Part shown: piece after piece, positions 46,406-57,830 of the stretch
Position numbering within the stretch: position 1 is the first letter of the stretch
Layout: every line of letters begins with the position of its first letter
Assembly (NCBI GenBank): GCA_013400975.1
Contig: WBMZ01012074.1
Coordinates: 1 to 64,000, forward strand
DNA from: Atrichornis clamosus
Lineage: Eukaryota > Chordata > Aves > Passeriformes > Menuridae
Length of the DNA: 64,000 bases
Reading direction: 5' to 3'
Notes under the pieces: generated by a model
Databases searched by the model: none
What the model was told of the DNA's origin: nothing
What the model saw: the letters and a program-made list of their open reading frames with translations, nothing else
Translations under genes and position numbers: made by a program

Positions 46406-49400
46406 GATGCTATTCAGTCAGACTTTTATTTCTGAGCTGCTTTTTCTTTTTCACAAAGAAAGGCATTAGATAAGAAGGAGGAACTGATCAGCTTCCTTGA
46501 TACCCTCCTTAATTGTATGAACCCAAATCAAATATCTTGCCTTCTTTTGCTTTTATCTAGTGCAGGTATTGAATGAATAAAATTTAATCTTGAAGTGCTG
46601 AAACAAAGGATTAGAATGTTATTTAGTTATCAGGCACTCTTAGGGGTCATGGGATAATTAATGCATAATCTGACTGCAAGTAGCATTTAGAGTTATTGTA
46701 CTGATATCTTTTATTCTCTTCATATTAAAAAAAAAGGACCTCTCCCCATCCTTCTTTTGAGTCGTAGAGTAGCTACATGTGCAGAGTGCTTTTGTGGAAC
46801 CAGAGACTTTTATGATCAATCCTAACGTGATCTGCCATTGATGTAGCTAAAGACTGTGAATGCAAGATGACATCTGGGTGGTATTAGCAGAATTTATATT
46901 AAATTAAAAGAATATGAATATTTAGAATAATGTAATGTAGAATACTTAACCAGACTTTTGTGCAATAGATGCATGGTTCTGCAATTCAAGCATTTGAATA
47001 AGCAATGAAAAATGGGTTAAAAATATAAGTATGAAGCATCTCTTCACCTGCTACTGACATATAAAATTGCAAAATAGCAAATATTACATTATTATAAATC
47101 TTTCAAGAGAGTGCATCAGTATTGGAACAATTGCTAACTGTTACATTTGGGCTGAATTCAAGAGGGTAGAGTATTTTAGAACCTGATTATCTCTCCTAAC
47201 TTGCTCTTTATCTCAGTGGGTAGAATAGAGGTAATAATTAGAGAATTAAGCTTTGCTCACTCAGTCATGAAGTGCACAAATTCACTTGCTGTTTCATATT
47301 TATTTTCCAGCTGGAGGAGTTTAATTTATTTTGCTTTCTGCTGTGCCCACACCTGACCGACCAGAGCAGCTTCACTAGGACCCCACTGATCTCTGATATT
47401 TAACCCCTGTATCTCTTCCTATTGCTTTGCAAAGCAGCTTTCCTTGGAGTCTCGTGCCAGAGGTCTTTAGATACAATCTCAGTGACTGCCATCCCTGTTG
47501 ATCCCTGAATGTGAGACCACATCCATAGAGTACACTTGCCTTCCTTCCAAAAGGACTAGAACCATGAAGAGGAACCTACGACTGATGGCAGGGTCTGATC
47601 TTCATTCAGTAGGATGTAAACCTTAGGTGCTTTTACCACCAGTTTCCCATTGTCAGATTCACAGGTCACAGTCAATACAAGAACATTGTTTCCAATGGGC
47701 AGAAATAATAGTACATCACCAAGTAATACTAATGAACAACAATAATGTGTTCCTTTTTAATTACTATTTCCTGTCTGAATCCAGATGTTTTCTATGGTCC
47801 CTGTAGGGAAAATGCTGTCTGTGAGAAAGTCCCTGCTGGCTGTCACAACGCAATGTTATCTTGTGAAGGGTTCCTTAAATATCTGCAAGGTCAGAGAGAT
47901 TAAATGTTCCCTTGGGAAACTCAGGAAAAGTAGAATGTCAGCATCACCTTTCGTCCAAGTGAAAAATTAAATGACATTTCCAGTGATATTGATTAGAGCA
48001 TCACTGAGTGTGAAAACAGAATGGCGACTCCAACATCTGCAATGAAATGCAGAGGGAGAAGCAGGAGACTGTGAGTGTAGTCAGCATGTCATTTCAGAAG
48101 AAATTCAAGTCTGTGAATCAGGAGATATCTTTCCTCAGAGTGCTCGGGTCTCATTACTGGGGAGCTGGATTTTTCTCTCTCTCCATTTGGCCAGGGAAAA
48201 TTGAGGACTGAGGGGACCATGCGCAGTGCTACCACCTTTTCTTTGTCTGAAGTACCTTCTTCCCTTACTTCTCTTCCAGGCTGTAGTGCTAGGGAATACC
48301 ACTTCATCTAGGATGTTCCAGTGCTGCATAGTCAAAAAGGATACTCCAAGTCATTTGTGAAAGTCACGACTTTTAAGATGCCTTTATCTCATGTCAGTTC
48401 ATACAAGTCGCTGGTGGCCTTAGAAAACTGGATCTCTGTCTGTAAACACAAATGCACTGCTCTTGTATTAGAGAGCTGACTTCTCTCTATCTCTGCCATA
48501 GCCACTTTCACTGACTCGGGATTTGTGTGGAAGGAAGGGCATTGTCACTGTCTGGACTGTTTAGCATACAGTTTGTTTCACATCTCCTATTTCATACAGT
48601 CTCCCTACGATGCTTCTTACATTAAATAGAGCAGCAGAATGAAAAATTACCAAAGAAAGTAAAATAAAGAGGAAAAGAGAATGGGGCATGGCAATTTTCA
48701 TCTTGGGTAAACTGACAGTCAGCTGCACTGAATCCAATGGACGTAACTTGAGTTCTGTTGCAGATTTTCCAGACAAGAATCCATCTTACTAATTTTTTTC
48801 AGAGATCAGAAAAGTGCTGAAATAGGGAGTTAGAGACAGACTGTTTTAACTTGCAGAGCTGCAGATGAGTTTTTGGCACCAGAAATGATGACTTTGCCAA
48901 CTCACAATGAAGATGACAGTGCTAGGAAAGGAGAAATATAGAAAAATGGGCAGAGAGAAGAGTCTGAAGAGTGCATTATTCTAAAAGTGCTTTGAGTGTG
49001 CCCTTATAGTATAATTAATAAAAATATATCTATTCTTTTCAAAATACATTTTTTACAGCAATTCTGAAGCAGTAAAATTGAAACAAGTCATTTAACAATA
49101 CAAAGAAATCATCTTCACATTCTAACATTATAACTCAATTTGACTTCATTATTAATAAAGTAATAAAATAATGTTAATTAATGTTCTGATTTTCTATATC
49201 TTTGCATAATTGGTAGATGATCTTCTGTGCACTGAGCATTTTTCAGTTTCAAGATTATCTGCAGGTTGAGCTTCCAGGCTCTCACTTGATCTTTTGTTGT
49301 CCTTCTTGACCTCAGTCTTCACAATGAAATGGCCATTTAGATTCTTATGATTGCAGCCTGAGAAAGAGAAGGGAGGAGAGGTTTATCTTTAGCCAGGTCC

Positions 49401-49511
49401 TTCTGCAAACCCATATTGTTTCTTTGCTATTACAGAAAGAAATTGGGGTTGTAAAAGTCTGCATTACATTGATCGTCTACTGGGGTTCAGAGACATAATG
49501 GGTTTTATTTG
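46406..49511. other. Noncoding stretch, nothing recognised
   Basis: AT-rich with an A run near 46728. Short frames at 47785-47970, 48089-48335 and 48561-48776 lack motifs. No repeat was recognised. Confidence 0.5.
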
Positions 49512-49596
49512 ATTTCACTTACACCAATGTAAATTAGAAGGAGCTGCATTAAAGCTATCAAAGGAAGCAGCTGCATTATACTGGTGCAAGTGAAAT
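49512..49596. repeat. Old imperfect inverted repeat (amniote MITE-like remnant)
   Basis: ATTTCACTTACACCAATGTAA at the left is matched by the reverse complement of the right end, which reads ATTTCACTTGCACCAGTATAA, three differences over 21 bases. GAGCTGC and GCAGCTGC lie inside. The motif resembles a common sauropsid repeat with the core TTACACCAGTGTAA as I recall it. Two complementary ends about 85 bases apart fit a small non-autonomous DNA transposon or a foldback element. Class not assigned. Confidence 0.5.
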
Positions 49597-52500
49597 ATTA
49601 AGACCCCCTGCCTTTCCCACAGCAGCAACTTTTTCCTCATTTCCCTACCCTTGTCTCTGTTGTTGAGTTAAAACAGAGCAAGATTGTTACACAAAAATAT
49701 CTTTTCACATTCTTGTATGAATATCCAGCAAAATTTAGTCTAGCAAACTATCAGGATGATTACTTAAATTTTATGCAGGTATCACTGCAGCAGAGGGATG
49801 TGTTCTTGCCAACAGCAAAAGCTTGGGAACAAACAGAGAAGGGAACTGACAGCCTGGCAAGATGCCATTTTTGTCTTCCCTGATTTTCTAGGATTTCAGT
49901 AGTGAGGCAAGTTGTGTTTTTGCAGAAAGCTAGATACCCTATTTATGGCATACAAGATGCTGCCCTGAAAATCATTGATTTCAAGGGCTTTGATTTCCCA
50001 AGGTGGGTATTGGCAGGTAGCAGAGGGAGAGGTTACAGAGCTGCTGCACAAGAGGCACTGCCTGGCATTGCTGAGTGGCAATAGGCGACAGCGTCTTTCA
50101 GCTCTATTTTACTGCTGGCATTAGAAACCGAAATGGGTCTCACCTAAGTCTGGGGACCTGTCCCTTCACCTCTGAGGAGGTTTGAAATCCAATTGTGGTT
50201 CTAATGTCTGAATTAAACTCTTTATGTCTACAGGCAGGACAAGCAGTCTGGGGTTAGGGTCACAGAGAGCAGCTGTTGAAGGAACTGGCAGAAGGGCAGT
50301 TCCAGAGGGTTTGCTTAGACACTAAGGGTCTGTCTGTCCTATTGGTACTGAAATATAAATAATAACATTACATCTTTTGCATTAGAAAATTCTGCATGGA
50401 GCCTATATTGATTTCAGTACAGCAGAAGCAGGAGCTAAGGAAATATGGCAGTGTGCTTATGCCAAGATTTTACATAATTTTCTAATATTTGTAGCAATGT
50501 GGAAATGCAAAAAGTAGGGTTGGTTTGGATTTTTATTTTTGTTTTGCTGCCTTTTGTAAGGCACGCAGCATGTGAGTCATGTCACCTAAGTTTAACTATC
50601 AAAACCTGTGTATCTAGTCTAAGCCGGTCACCTCATCAATGGACAGGGAAAGGCATTCACAGGCAGCAATTAATCTAATTCTAAACTGGGGGACTGAGAT
50701 AAGTGGCCTGAATACCACTCTAGAGGAATCTATCTGACAAAAGACAGCACAGACAAGGAGTGTAGACAAAAGACTTAATTTCAGACCCATGAAGTTACGG
50801 GAGGCAAATCCATTTAGGGTCATTGATGATCACAGGTATTTGACAGGTGTGGAAAATACAGATGGACCTGGATATTATTCTATGTAAGAACAACTACAGA
50901 TTACAGTGCAAGCTGGTGAGCACTAAAGAACCAATGTGCTGTGGGCACATTGTGAAAAGCTTCCCGAATTCTTTGACATGTTGGAATAGTTTGTTGTCCT
51001 TGACTGACCTGTATACCATAGTGGTGATTAGAGAAAAGATACCTGGCTAGCTTTTTGATACAGAAGAAAGTGGGAAGAACTCCAAAACAGAGGTGAAAAG
51101 AGAGATATCTTCATAGAGCCTAAAACACAAATGCTGAGGAGCTCCTCGCTACCAGGTGTTGCAAGGGCCAAAAGTGTCTCATAAAGAGATTAGACTAAAT
51201 CCTGGAGATTTAGGCAACTCTTGCACAGAACAAATCGTACTGGAAGGCCAGTGCCAAGGTGCAGCTTGAAAGGCCCTGAAACCTGTAAATCTGTAAAAAA
51301 TAATTTCAAATATTTTTCTTTCTTAGCTGACTACCCTGACCAGAGGCTGTGATTGTAATCAGGATATTGAAACAACTGGGCCTTCTCTTTCCAGATGTGA
51401 GACTCTCTTCACGCTCTCCGTATAGCCTCTTATACCCCAGTGGATCACCTATACGAAAAAAGCATTTGGCTTCAGACCCTTCCTCTCCAACAAGGTTGCA
51501 AGTGAAATTGGATATTGATGTGTCATGATGTTGTCACGCAACACTAGCAGCTCACAGAAGCATGATACAAAGAAAAGGATTTTGATGGTTTATAAAAATA
51601 TCTCCTTTGGACACCTTTTTGCAGAGAATCACAAAACACGTTTCATGGATCTTCTTTTGTTGGCAAAATATTGCTGTGTTTGTTGCAAAAAAAGGTAATC
51701 TCTACTATAGCCTGTTCTGATTCTGAAATATCTTGGATTTTTAATGTTGGGTAATGACAATAAAAAAAATTAGTCTAATCATAAAGATTTTATCTCATAC
51801 ATCATTCTCTGAATTTCTTGATATCCAGATGTTGTCACCTGGGTTTCCTAGCATTGTTTTTGCTTGTTGCTTTGTTTATATGGCACATTAGAGGTTCTTT
51901 TAGCAGTACACTTTACTGTTTGTGTTGAAAAGTAAATTTCCTCTATTTTTAGAAACAGAATTCCTCTTTTGGTAAATATCAATGCTTGAGAAAAAAATGC
52001 TTTTGTCAGACCTTCATAAACAATGTTTCATTGAAACTTTAATTGGATTATTCCTCAATTTGTCACTACCTGGTATTTCTCTTTTTCCTAAAAGAATCTT
52101 AATTTGTGCTTGGAGGAAGCAAACCTACTTTTAAATCCAATCTTCCTCCTCATATAATATCCATTTTCTATGAATAGCAGTATTTATTGATTCTTCTTTA
52201 ACTGAAGCTTATTAATTAGAGTGGTACTTGTGAAGTAGTTGCCCTTAAGCAAGATTAGTGTGATCTACGACTTATTTTTCTACTAGGTTTAATCACAATT
52301 AATTATATATAACCATTTCTTATAATTCTCCACACACTCCTAGTCTGATCACATGGTTTCATCCAGCACTACTTAATTTTCTCATGTCAGGAAATGACAA
52401 ACCAGGAAAGATTAAAACCAAGGTATTAATGAGTGGGGTTTTTTTTTTTTCTGAGTTATTTTTCAACCAGATTTTGTTTGCTCACCAGCCACAAATGAAG

Positions 52501-52827
52501 CACCCTCATGGCGGTCAGCAAGTCACTGTTGTGCCAGAAAGGAGGCTGGTGAAAACAGCCAGAGCAGCCAGAATAAGCCTGTATAACCTTTCAGCTTGTG
52601 TACTGTATCTATCTTCTACCTTTTATAAAACATAAAACTGTAGTCTGAAAAATATCCATAAAGATGAAGACCTTTGAAGAACATATGCTTAAATCTGTAA
52701 AAATATTTAAATGCCTAAGACTGGAGTGCAATAGATATTTAATTCTTACTGAGCTCAATTATTGTCTAATAGAAGAATTATGACACAACAAAACATTTAA
52801 CCTCTAACTCTCAGTTACTTTTACATC
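49597..52827. other. Noncoding stretch, nothing recognised
   Basis: Mixed composition to 51500, then very AT-rich to 52800. Frames of up to 83 codons (52384-52635) without motifs. No repeat was recognised. Confidence 0.5.
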
Positions 52828-53600
52828 ACGGAATCACAGAATATCTTGATTTGGAAGGAACTCACAAGGATCATCAAGTGCAGCTCTCAGTCCTGCACAG
52901 CACCTTCCCCAAGAGCCTGAGAACATTGTCCAAATGCTTCTTGAACTTTCATGTTTGGTGCTGTGACCATTTCCTTGGGGAGCCTGTCCCAGTGCCCAAC
53001 CACCCTCTGGGTGAAGAACCTATTTCTAATGTCCAGTCTCAACATCCCTTGACACAACTTCAGGCCATTCCCTCAGGTCCTGTCACTGGTCACCAGAGAG
53101 ACGAGATCAGTGCCTGCCCCTCCTCTTCCCCTCATGAGGAAGTTGCAGACTGCAATGAGATCTCCCCTCAGTCTCCTCTTCTTCAGGTGGAACAGATTAA
53201 GTGCCCTCAGCTGCTCCTCATATGGCTTCCCATCAAGGCCCTTCACCATCCTCACTGCCCTCCTTTGCATGCCTTCTGATAGTTTAATATTCTTCTTATA
53301 TTGAGGCACCCAAAACTGCACACAATATTCAAAGTGAAGCCGCCCCAGTGCAGAGCAGAGCAGGACAATCCCCTCCCCTGCCCGGCTGGTGATGCTGGGC
53401 CTGATGCCCCAAGGACACAGAAGGCCCTCCTGGCTGCCAGGCACTGCTGACCCACATTCAACTTGCCATCGACCAGGGCCCCCAGGTCCCTTTCTGCAGT
53501 GCTGCTCTCCAGCACCTCCTTCCACAGTCTGTCCGTACACCTAAGGTTGCCCCATCTCAGGTGCAGGATCTGGCACTTTCCTTTGTTACCTGCATTTAAA
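52828..53600 (-). mobile_element. CR1 LINE 3' fragment, frameshifted
   Basis: Minus-strand copy of the CR1 ORF2 end. From the 5' side it reads GKCQILHLRWGNLRCTDRLW (near 53590-53530), SSTAERDLGALVDGKLNVGQ, then after a frameshift at about 53400-53390 the block HFEYCVQFWVPQYKKNIKL, LDGKPYEEQLRALNLFHLKK, KRRLRGDLIAVCNF and LVSLVTSDRT. The 3' portion (53080-52828) carries the GGTGCTGGGACAGGCTCCCC-like UTR in decayed form and ends at GGAATCACAGAAT in reverse orientation, the remnant of the octamer tail. It is 5'-truncated and inactive. Confidence 0.92.
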
Positions 53601-55020
53601 AGCATTGAAATAGCTTTAGAAGTGCAGCTCCCGTGTGGTGCTGAGAAACTGAATCATGGGATATAGTGGCCAAATCCTGGGGGAGATGAGCCTGTGTCCC
53701 ATGTTGCTCCAGCCCTGGTGCTACTCTGACAGATGCCCATTCTGTGTGTGTGTAAAATCCCTTTTCATACGTGTGTGTGTGCAGGAACAGGGGCTGTCTT
53801 GTACTGTCTGGGAGACCTTAACTGGCTCCCTGGAAGGTCCAGTACCTCCCCAGGGACTCAAACGCTAAAGGAAGTTAAAAATAGAACTTAGGCACTCAGG
53901 GGACTTAACAATTTAAATCACTGTGAATTTAAACAACGAGGATTGGATCTTAGGCTCGAGTTTAGAGAATTAATTTTTTTTTTCAGGTAGCTTTGCATCT
54001 TTGGGGCCAGGCTCATGCCCAGGACCACATGCAGCCATCTGCTCCATGAAATGTTGAGGCTGGGTGTCTTCACTGCCTGTGTGGAGAGTGCTGTGTGACT
54101 AGCTCAGGTACAGGCAACTGCTCTGCATTTTGCCAAATGAATCCTGAGCTCTGGCTTGGTGTTAGGTGGCTACAGTCATGACTTGGATTGCCTCCACAAA
54201 CACCAGTCATGTACTGTAAGTATAATGCAGATTTCAGGATAAAAGAGCCTGACAAGGAGAATAATATGCACAGGACTTGGCTTTCATTTGCACTAAGCCT
54301 GACTTACATTACACAGATGTTAATAAAGGTGCTTTACACATCTATTAAATACAAATTAATCACAATTTAAAACAACCTGACATGGTCTGAGTGATGTATG
54401 GTGGCTTTAATATAAAGGAGTAAGGAAGGTGCCACTCTGGCATGCTCGTCTTTTCAGAACAACAGCCTGTTCACACTGCAGCCTGCCTTGGTGGATCTGA
54501 TTGTAGCGTATCTCTGCACCTTCCGCTTCATGCAAAGTGTGGTTCACAGCACCAGGAAACTGGCATTTGCTGCCTGTCTCGGATGAGTAAGTCAAAGAAT
54601 GACCATCATCTGTGAATGTGGGATAAGTGGAAGGAAATGGCGTGAGGCTGAGCAGCACTCAGACACCTATCTTCCACCTGTAACTGTGGTGGGAAGCAAA
54701 ATCAGGTAATGAGAAGATACAGCTGCTGGAGACCTCTCACCGTACCATGTCACTGGCTCAAAGACATCTAGTGAACAACAGCTGCAATATGTATACAGTG
54801 CTGAAAGGGAAAGCATGTCTTTTCTCCTCTCTTTCCCAAATTTGGATAGGCTTTTTGATTACTAAAAATAGGAAAACCAGGGTAAACTGGGAATGCAATC
54901 TGTAACTGGAGCTTGTAAGTAGAAGATGCCTAGCACTAAATTGTGGTTTTACAGACAAAGGCTTATTTATTGCCACTGACTGCATTAAAAATTTGCGGTG
55001 CACACAGAAGCCAAACTTCA
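53601..55020. other. Noncoding stretch with short TG repeats
   Basis: Two short TG arrays lie at 53743-53753 and 53771-53781. A minus frame of 83 codons at 54407-54658 has a less biased composition than its neighbours, but no family was recognised and no splice sites support it. The rest is unremarkable. Confidence 0.45.
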
Positions 55021-55640
55021 GATTTTGTCATGCTTAATAAAATATTGAATTAAGCAGAAGTGAAACTACCTGCCATATCTAAAAGATAGTCTCAATGCCC
55101 TTTCCATGCTTTATTTTAAGACCAAGTACAAAAGGTTTTCACCTTACATAATTAACTTTTTATCATTAGGATTCAGAAAAATTGAATTGTGTTGGACACA
55201 GGTCATCATAATGAGAATTTAATGGATCTGTATTACTATGCAAGTTAAGCTTTGAATATGTGCTAAATGCATTACATTACCATTGACCTATGCAAATTTC
55301 CATCTCTGTGACTCTTTTTTTCCACCGCTGCTGCATTAAGACCCCCTTTTTCTCCTCATCTCCTTAAACAATGACTTCCTCATTTTCATATTAATTGCAT
55401 CAGTTAACTGAGATAATGGTCCCACTGAAATGAGCAATAGGATGAATCACCAAAATGGTGCAGTTATTCTTTTTGCTTAACCAATTTCACAGGACCTTCA
55501 CAAAGAACTGCCTTAATTTGACTTTATATAATTGCTTATCATTAGGCACAGCAGCCCCATGAAGTACCTTTATTTATTTAAGTCTCATCTCTGATTGATG
55601 GAAAATTAGTCACTTGCATATCTGAGGAACACAGATTGTT
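55021..55640. other. AT-rich stretch resembling conserved noncoding DNA
   Basis: No repeat, no frame above 60 codons, and clustered transcription-factor-like words. ATGCAAAT (55290-55297) is the POU/octamer motif, and several TAAT/ATTA homeodomain cores lie at 55149-55238 and 55391-55400. This is the usual look of vertebrate developmental enhancers, but only a cross-species comparison can show conservation. Confidence 0.25.
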
Positions 55641-57479
55641 CTGCTACCAGGCAACTTCGATGTAGAATACCCTGGAGAACTTCAAAACAAGCTACTGCTA
55701 ATGCATGCTGAATATATAATACAGGGAAACAAAGTGCAACAGCTAATGACATCCAGGAGTTCCTGTAGAACAACTGTGATGTCACAGAACTGCCTTACCT
55801 GGTCCTCACTAAATTTTCTCTGTGAAAAAGGAAAGACAGGCAAATGTTGCTCCAGAACAGATATACATCTGGCTTCAGCCACAGATATACTCTGGCTGTT
55901 TTTAGCAGTGGTCATGCCTGTCTATCACACAGTGTGAACACTGAAGGTTGTAACATCCCTCTTTTTAAAATTAACAAAGCACCCTACATGGTTTGGAATT
56001 CACTCAGAAAGCTTTAATCCACTTCTCATTTTTAATATTCTTAAAGTATTTATTCAGGACAGCTCAAAGGAATTGTTCACGCTTTTCTTCTTTGTAAGGA
56101 AAAGGGGGTGTGTGTGGGGAATTAAAATTTCTAAGGCAAATTATGCTGTTATCATCAACTGACATACTCAGAAGGGATCTAGAAAGGATGCCACCTCCAG
56201 CATAAAAGAAGCCATAGCATATTATCCTATCATGGGATTTGAGTTGAAGGATTGCCTCCAGGTCTCCTCGAAGCACACTGTGTACTTTCGTCCCTGTGGA
56301 TGAGACTACCTGTCACTGAACTAGATATCAGCAGTCATTAAATCCATATAGTCATAATATTGTTCTTTCCAGACATCAATACTGTGATTCATTTTCCCCC
56401 TTACATTTGCTCCTACTCTAATTCCACACGCCAGTTTACCGTCTCCCTCCCCAGCAGAAGCCTCATTTAACCTTTCCCATCTTGCCAGGCTGCTGTGGCT
56501 CCTGAAGAGCACAGCACCCAAATGGCCCCTCAGATTGATGCCCCAAATCATCTTCAGTCACCGGCACTCGACTCAGAAAAAAACTCCTAATGAGCTGAAA
56601 GCAACAGCAGAGAATTATACTGATTATTTCCTCAATGTGTTGCACTTGGAGCCGTGTCAAATACAAACTAAAGAGAATATTGCCCCGTGTGCTTGTAGTC
56701 AGAAATATTAACCTTGGAGTAAAGGTAAATGAAGAACAGTTTTGTTTTGCTTTGTTTCTGCTACTTTATCTCTGCCTAAAATACCTGCAGGAAAGAAAGT
56801 GTTCCTTTTCCTGGCCTGGCATTATACACAAGATCCAGAAAATTAGATTGTTTTTTGTGGGAAGACTAAGACCTGAAAAAGTAGCTTTTCATATGAGCAG
56901 TGAAAACAAATGCAAGTTTATAAACATTACATGATGCTTAGGTTGAACTATGTGTTTGCTGGATTTCATACTTCATTACAAAACACGACATGCCCTGAGA
57001 AACTCAGATATCTGTTTTATTGAGCTCATTTCAAAGTCTGGAATAATCCTTGATCTCAAAGTTGGCAAGCCCTCAGTACTGGCCACCCAAAGGTAAGTTT
57101 GAGGACTAACGCCAAGGAAAAAGTCTTATGCTCTTCCTTCCCAAATGCTGTCTTGTTCCAGGTTTAATTGAGCTGAATAAATCTTTTCCTTGTCATTTGG
57201 CACACTGCTTCACCTTGTACCACCAATAGTCTCATACATCAGTACAAACTCACACCTGTTAGTGCAACCACAACAGGGGGTCAGCCCAAGGCCAGGGCTG
57301 GACCTGAGCATGCTTTTTATGAAGATGATGTCCTTATCAACACTTCCAAGGAGTTTTTGTGCTAGTTAAGCTGCTCACATCCTGGCTGCCAGGGAATGTA
57401 ATGCAAAGACTTGCCTTCCTCATGAGTTTTCATAGTTCATCCTTGCTTGTAAAACAATTTGCTATAAGGAGTTAGGAGA
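55641..57479. other. Noncoding stretch, nothing recognised
   Basis: Frames on both strands (55682-55937, 56064-56276, 56321-56666, 56635-56934) overlap and have no motifs. A CTCCCTCCCCAG acceptor-like string is present at 56444-56455 without a supportable exon. Confidence 0.45.
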
Positions 57480-57830
57480 ATATTTCCCTAACTGAGTGCA
57501 AAACATGAAGCTATTCCAAGAGGCAAGTATTTGCAATTAGGAGACAGTACAGTCTTAGGTATGCTTAAGTACCCCACTGTATACTCTCATTTATCTGTTA
57601 GCTGATCATTTAGCTGCTTATTTTAGTCTAAAATAGCTAAAATTAATACAGTTGCAGGAATCTTTTCCCAACAAACCCTTAACAGCAACAATAATGACTG
57701 TGTTAAATCAGACCTCATTGGAATGTAATGAAGCCTGACTGACATATTGCAGGTATGATACTAAGTAATTTCATAAATTATTAAACTGTAATTGAAAGTA
57801 ATAGTGCAGATTACTTTTCGACACACTTAA
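57480..57830. other. AT-rich stretch with a palindrome, possible conserved noncoding DNA
   Basis: This stretch holds TATTTTAG-T-CTAAAATA (57619-57635), a perfect 8-bp-arm palindrome, and many ATTA/TAAT cores. It lacks repeats and open frames. Regulatory function is an inference from composition only. Confidence 0.25.

Noticed and set aside
53073..53540. 155-codon minus-strand frame
   Set aside because: Only a frameshifted part of a CR1 ORF2 copy, annotated as a mobile element.
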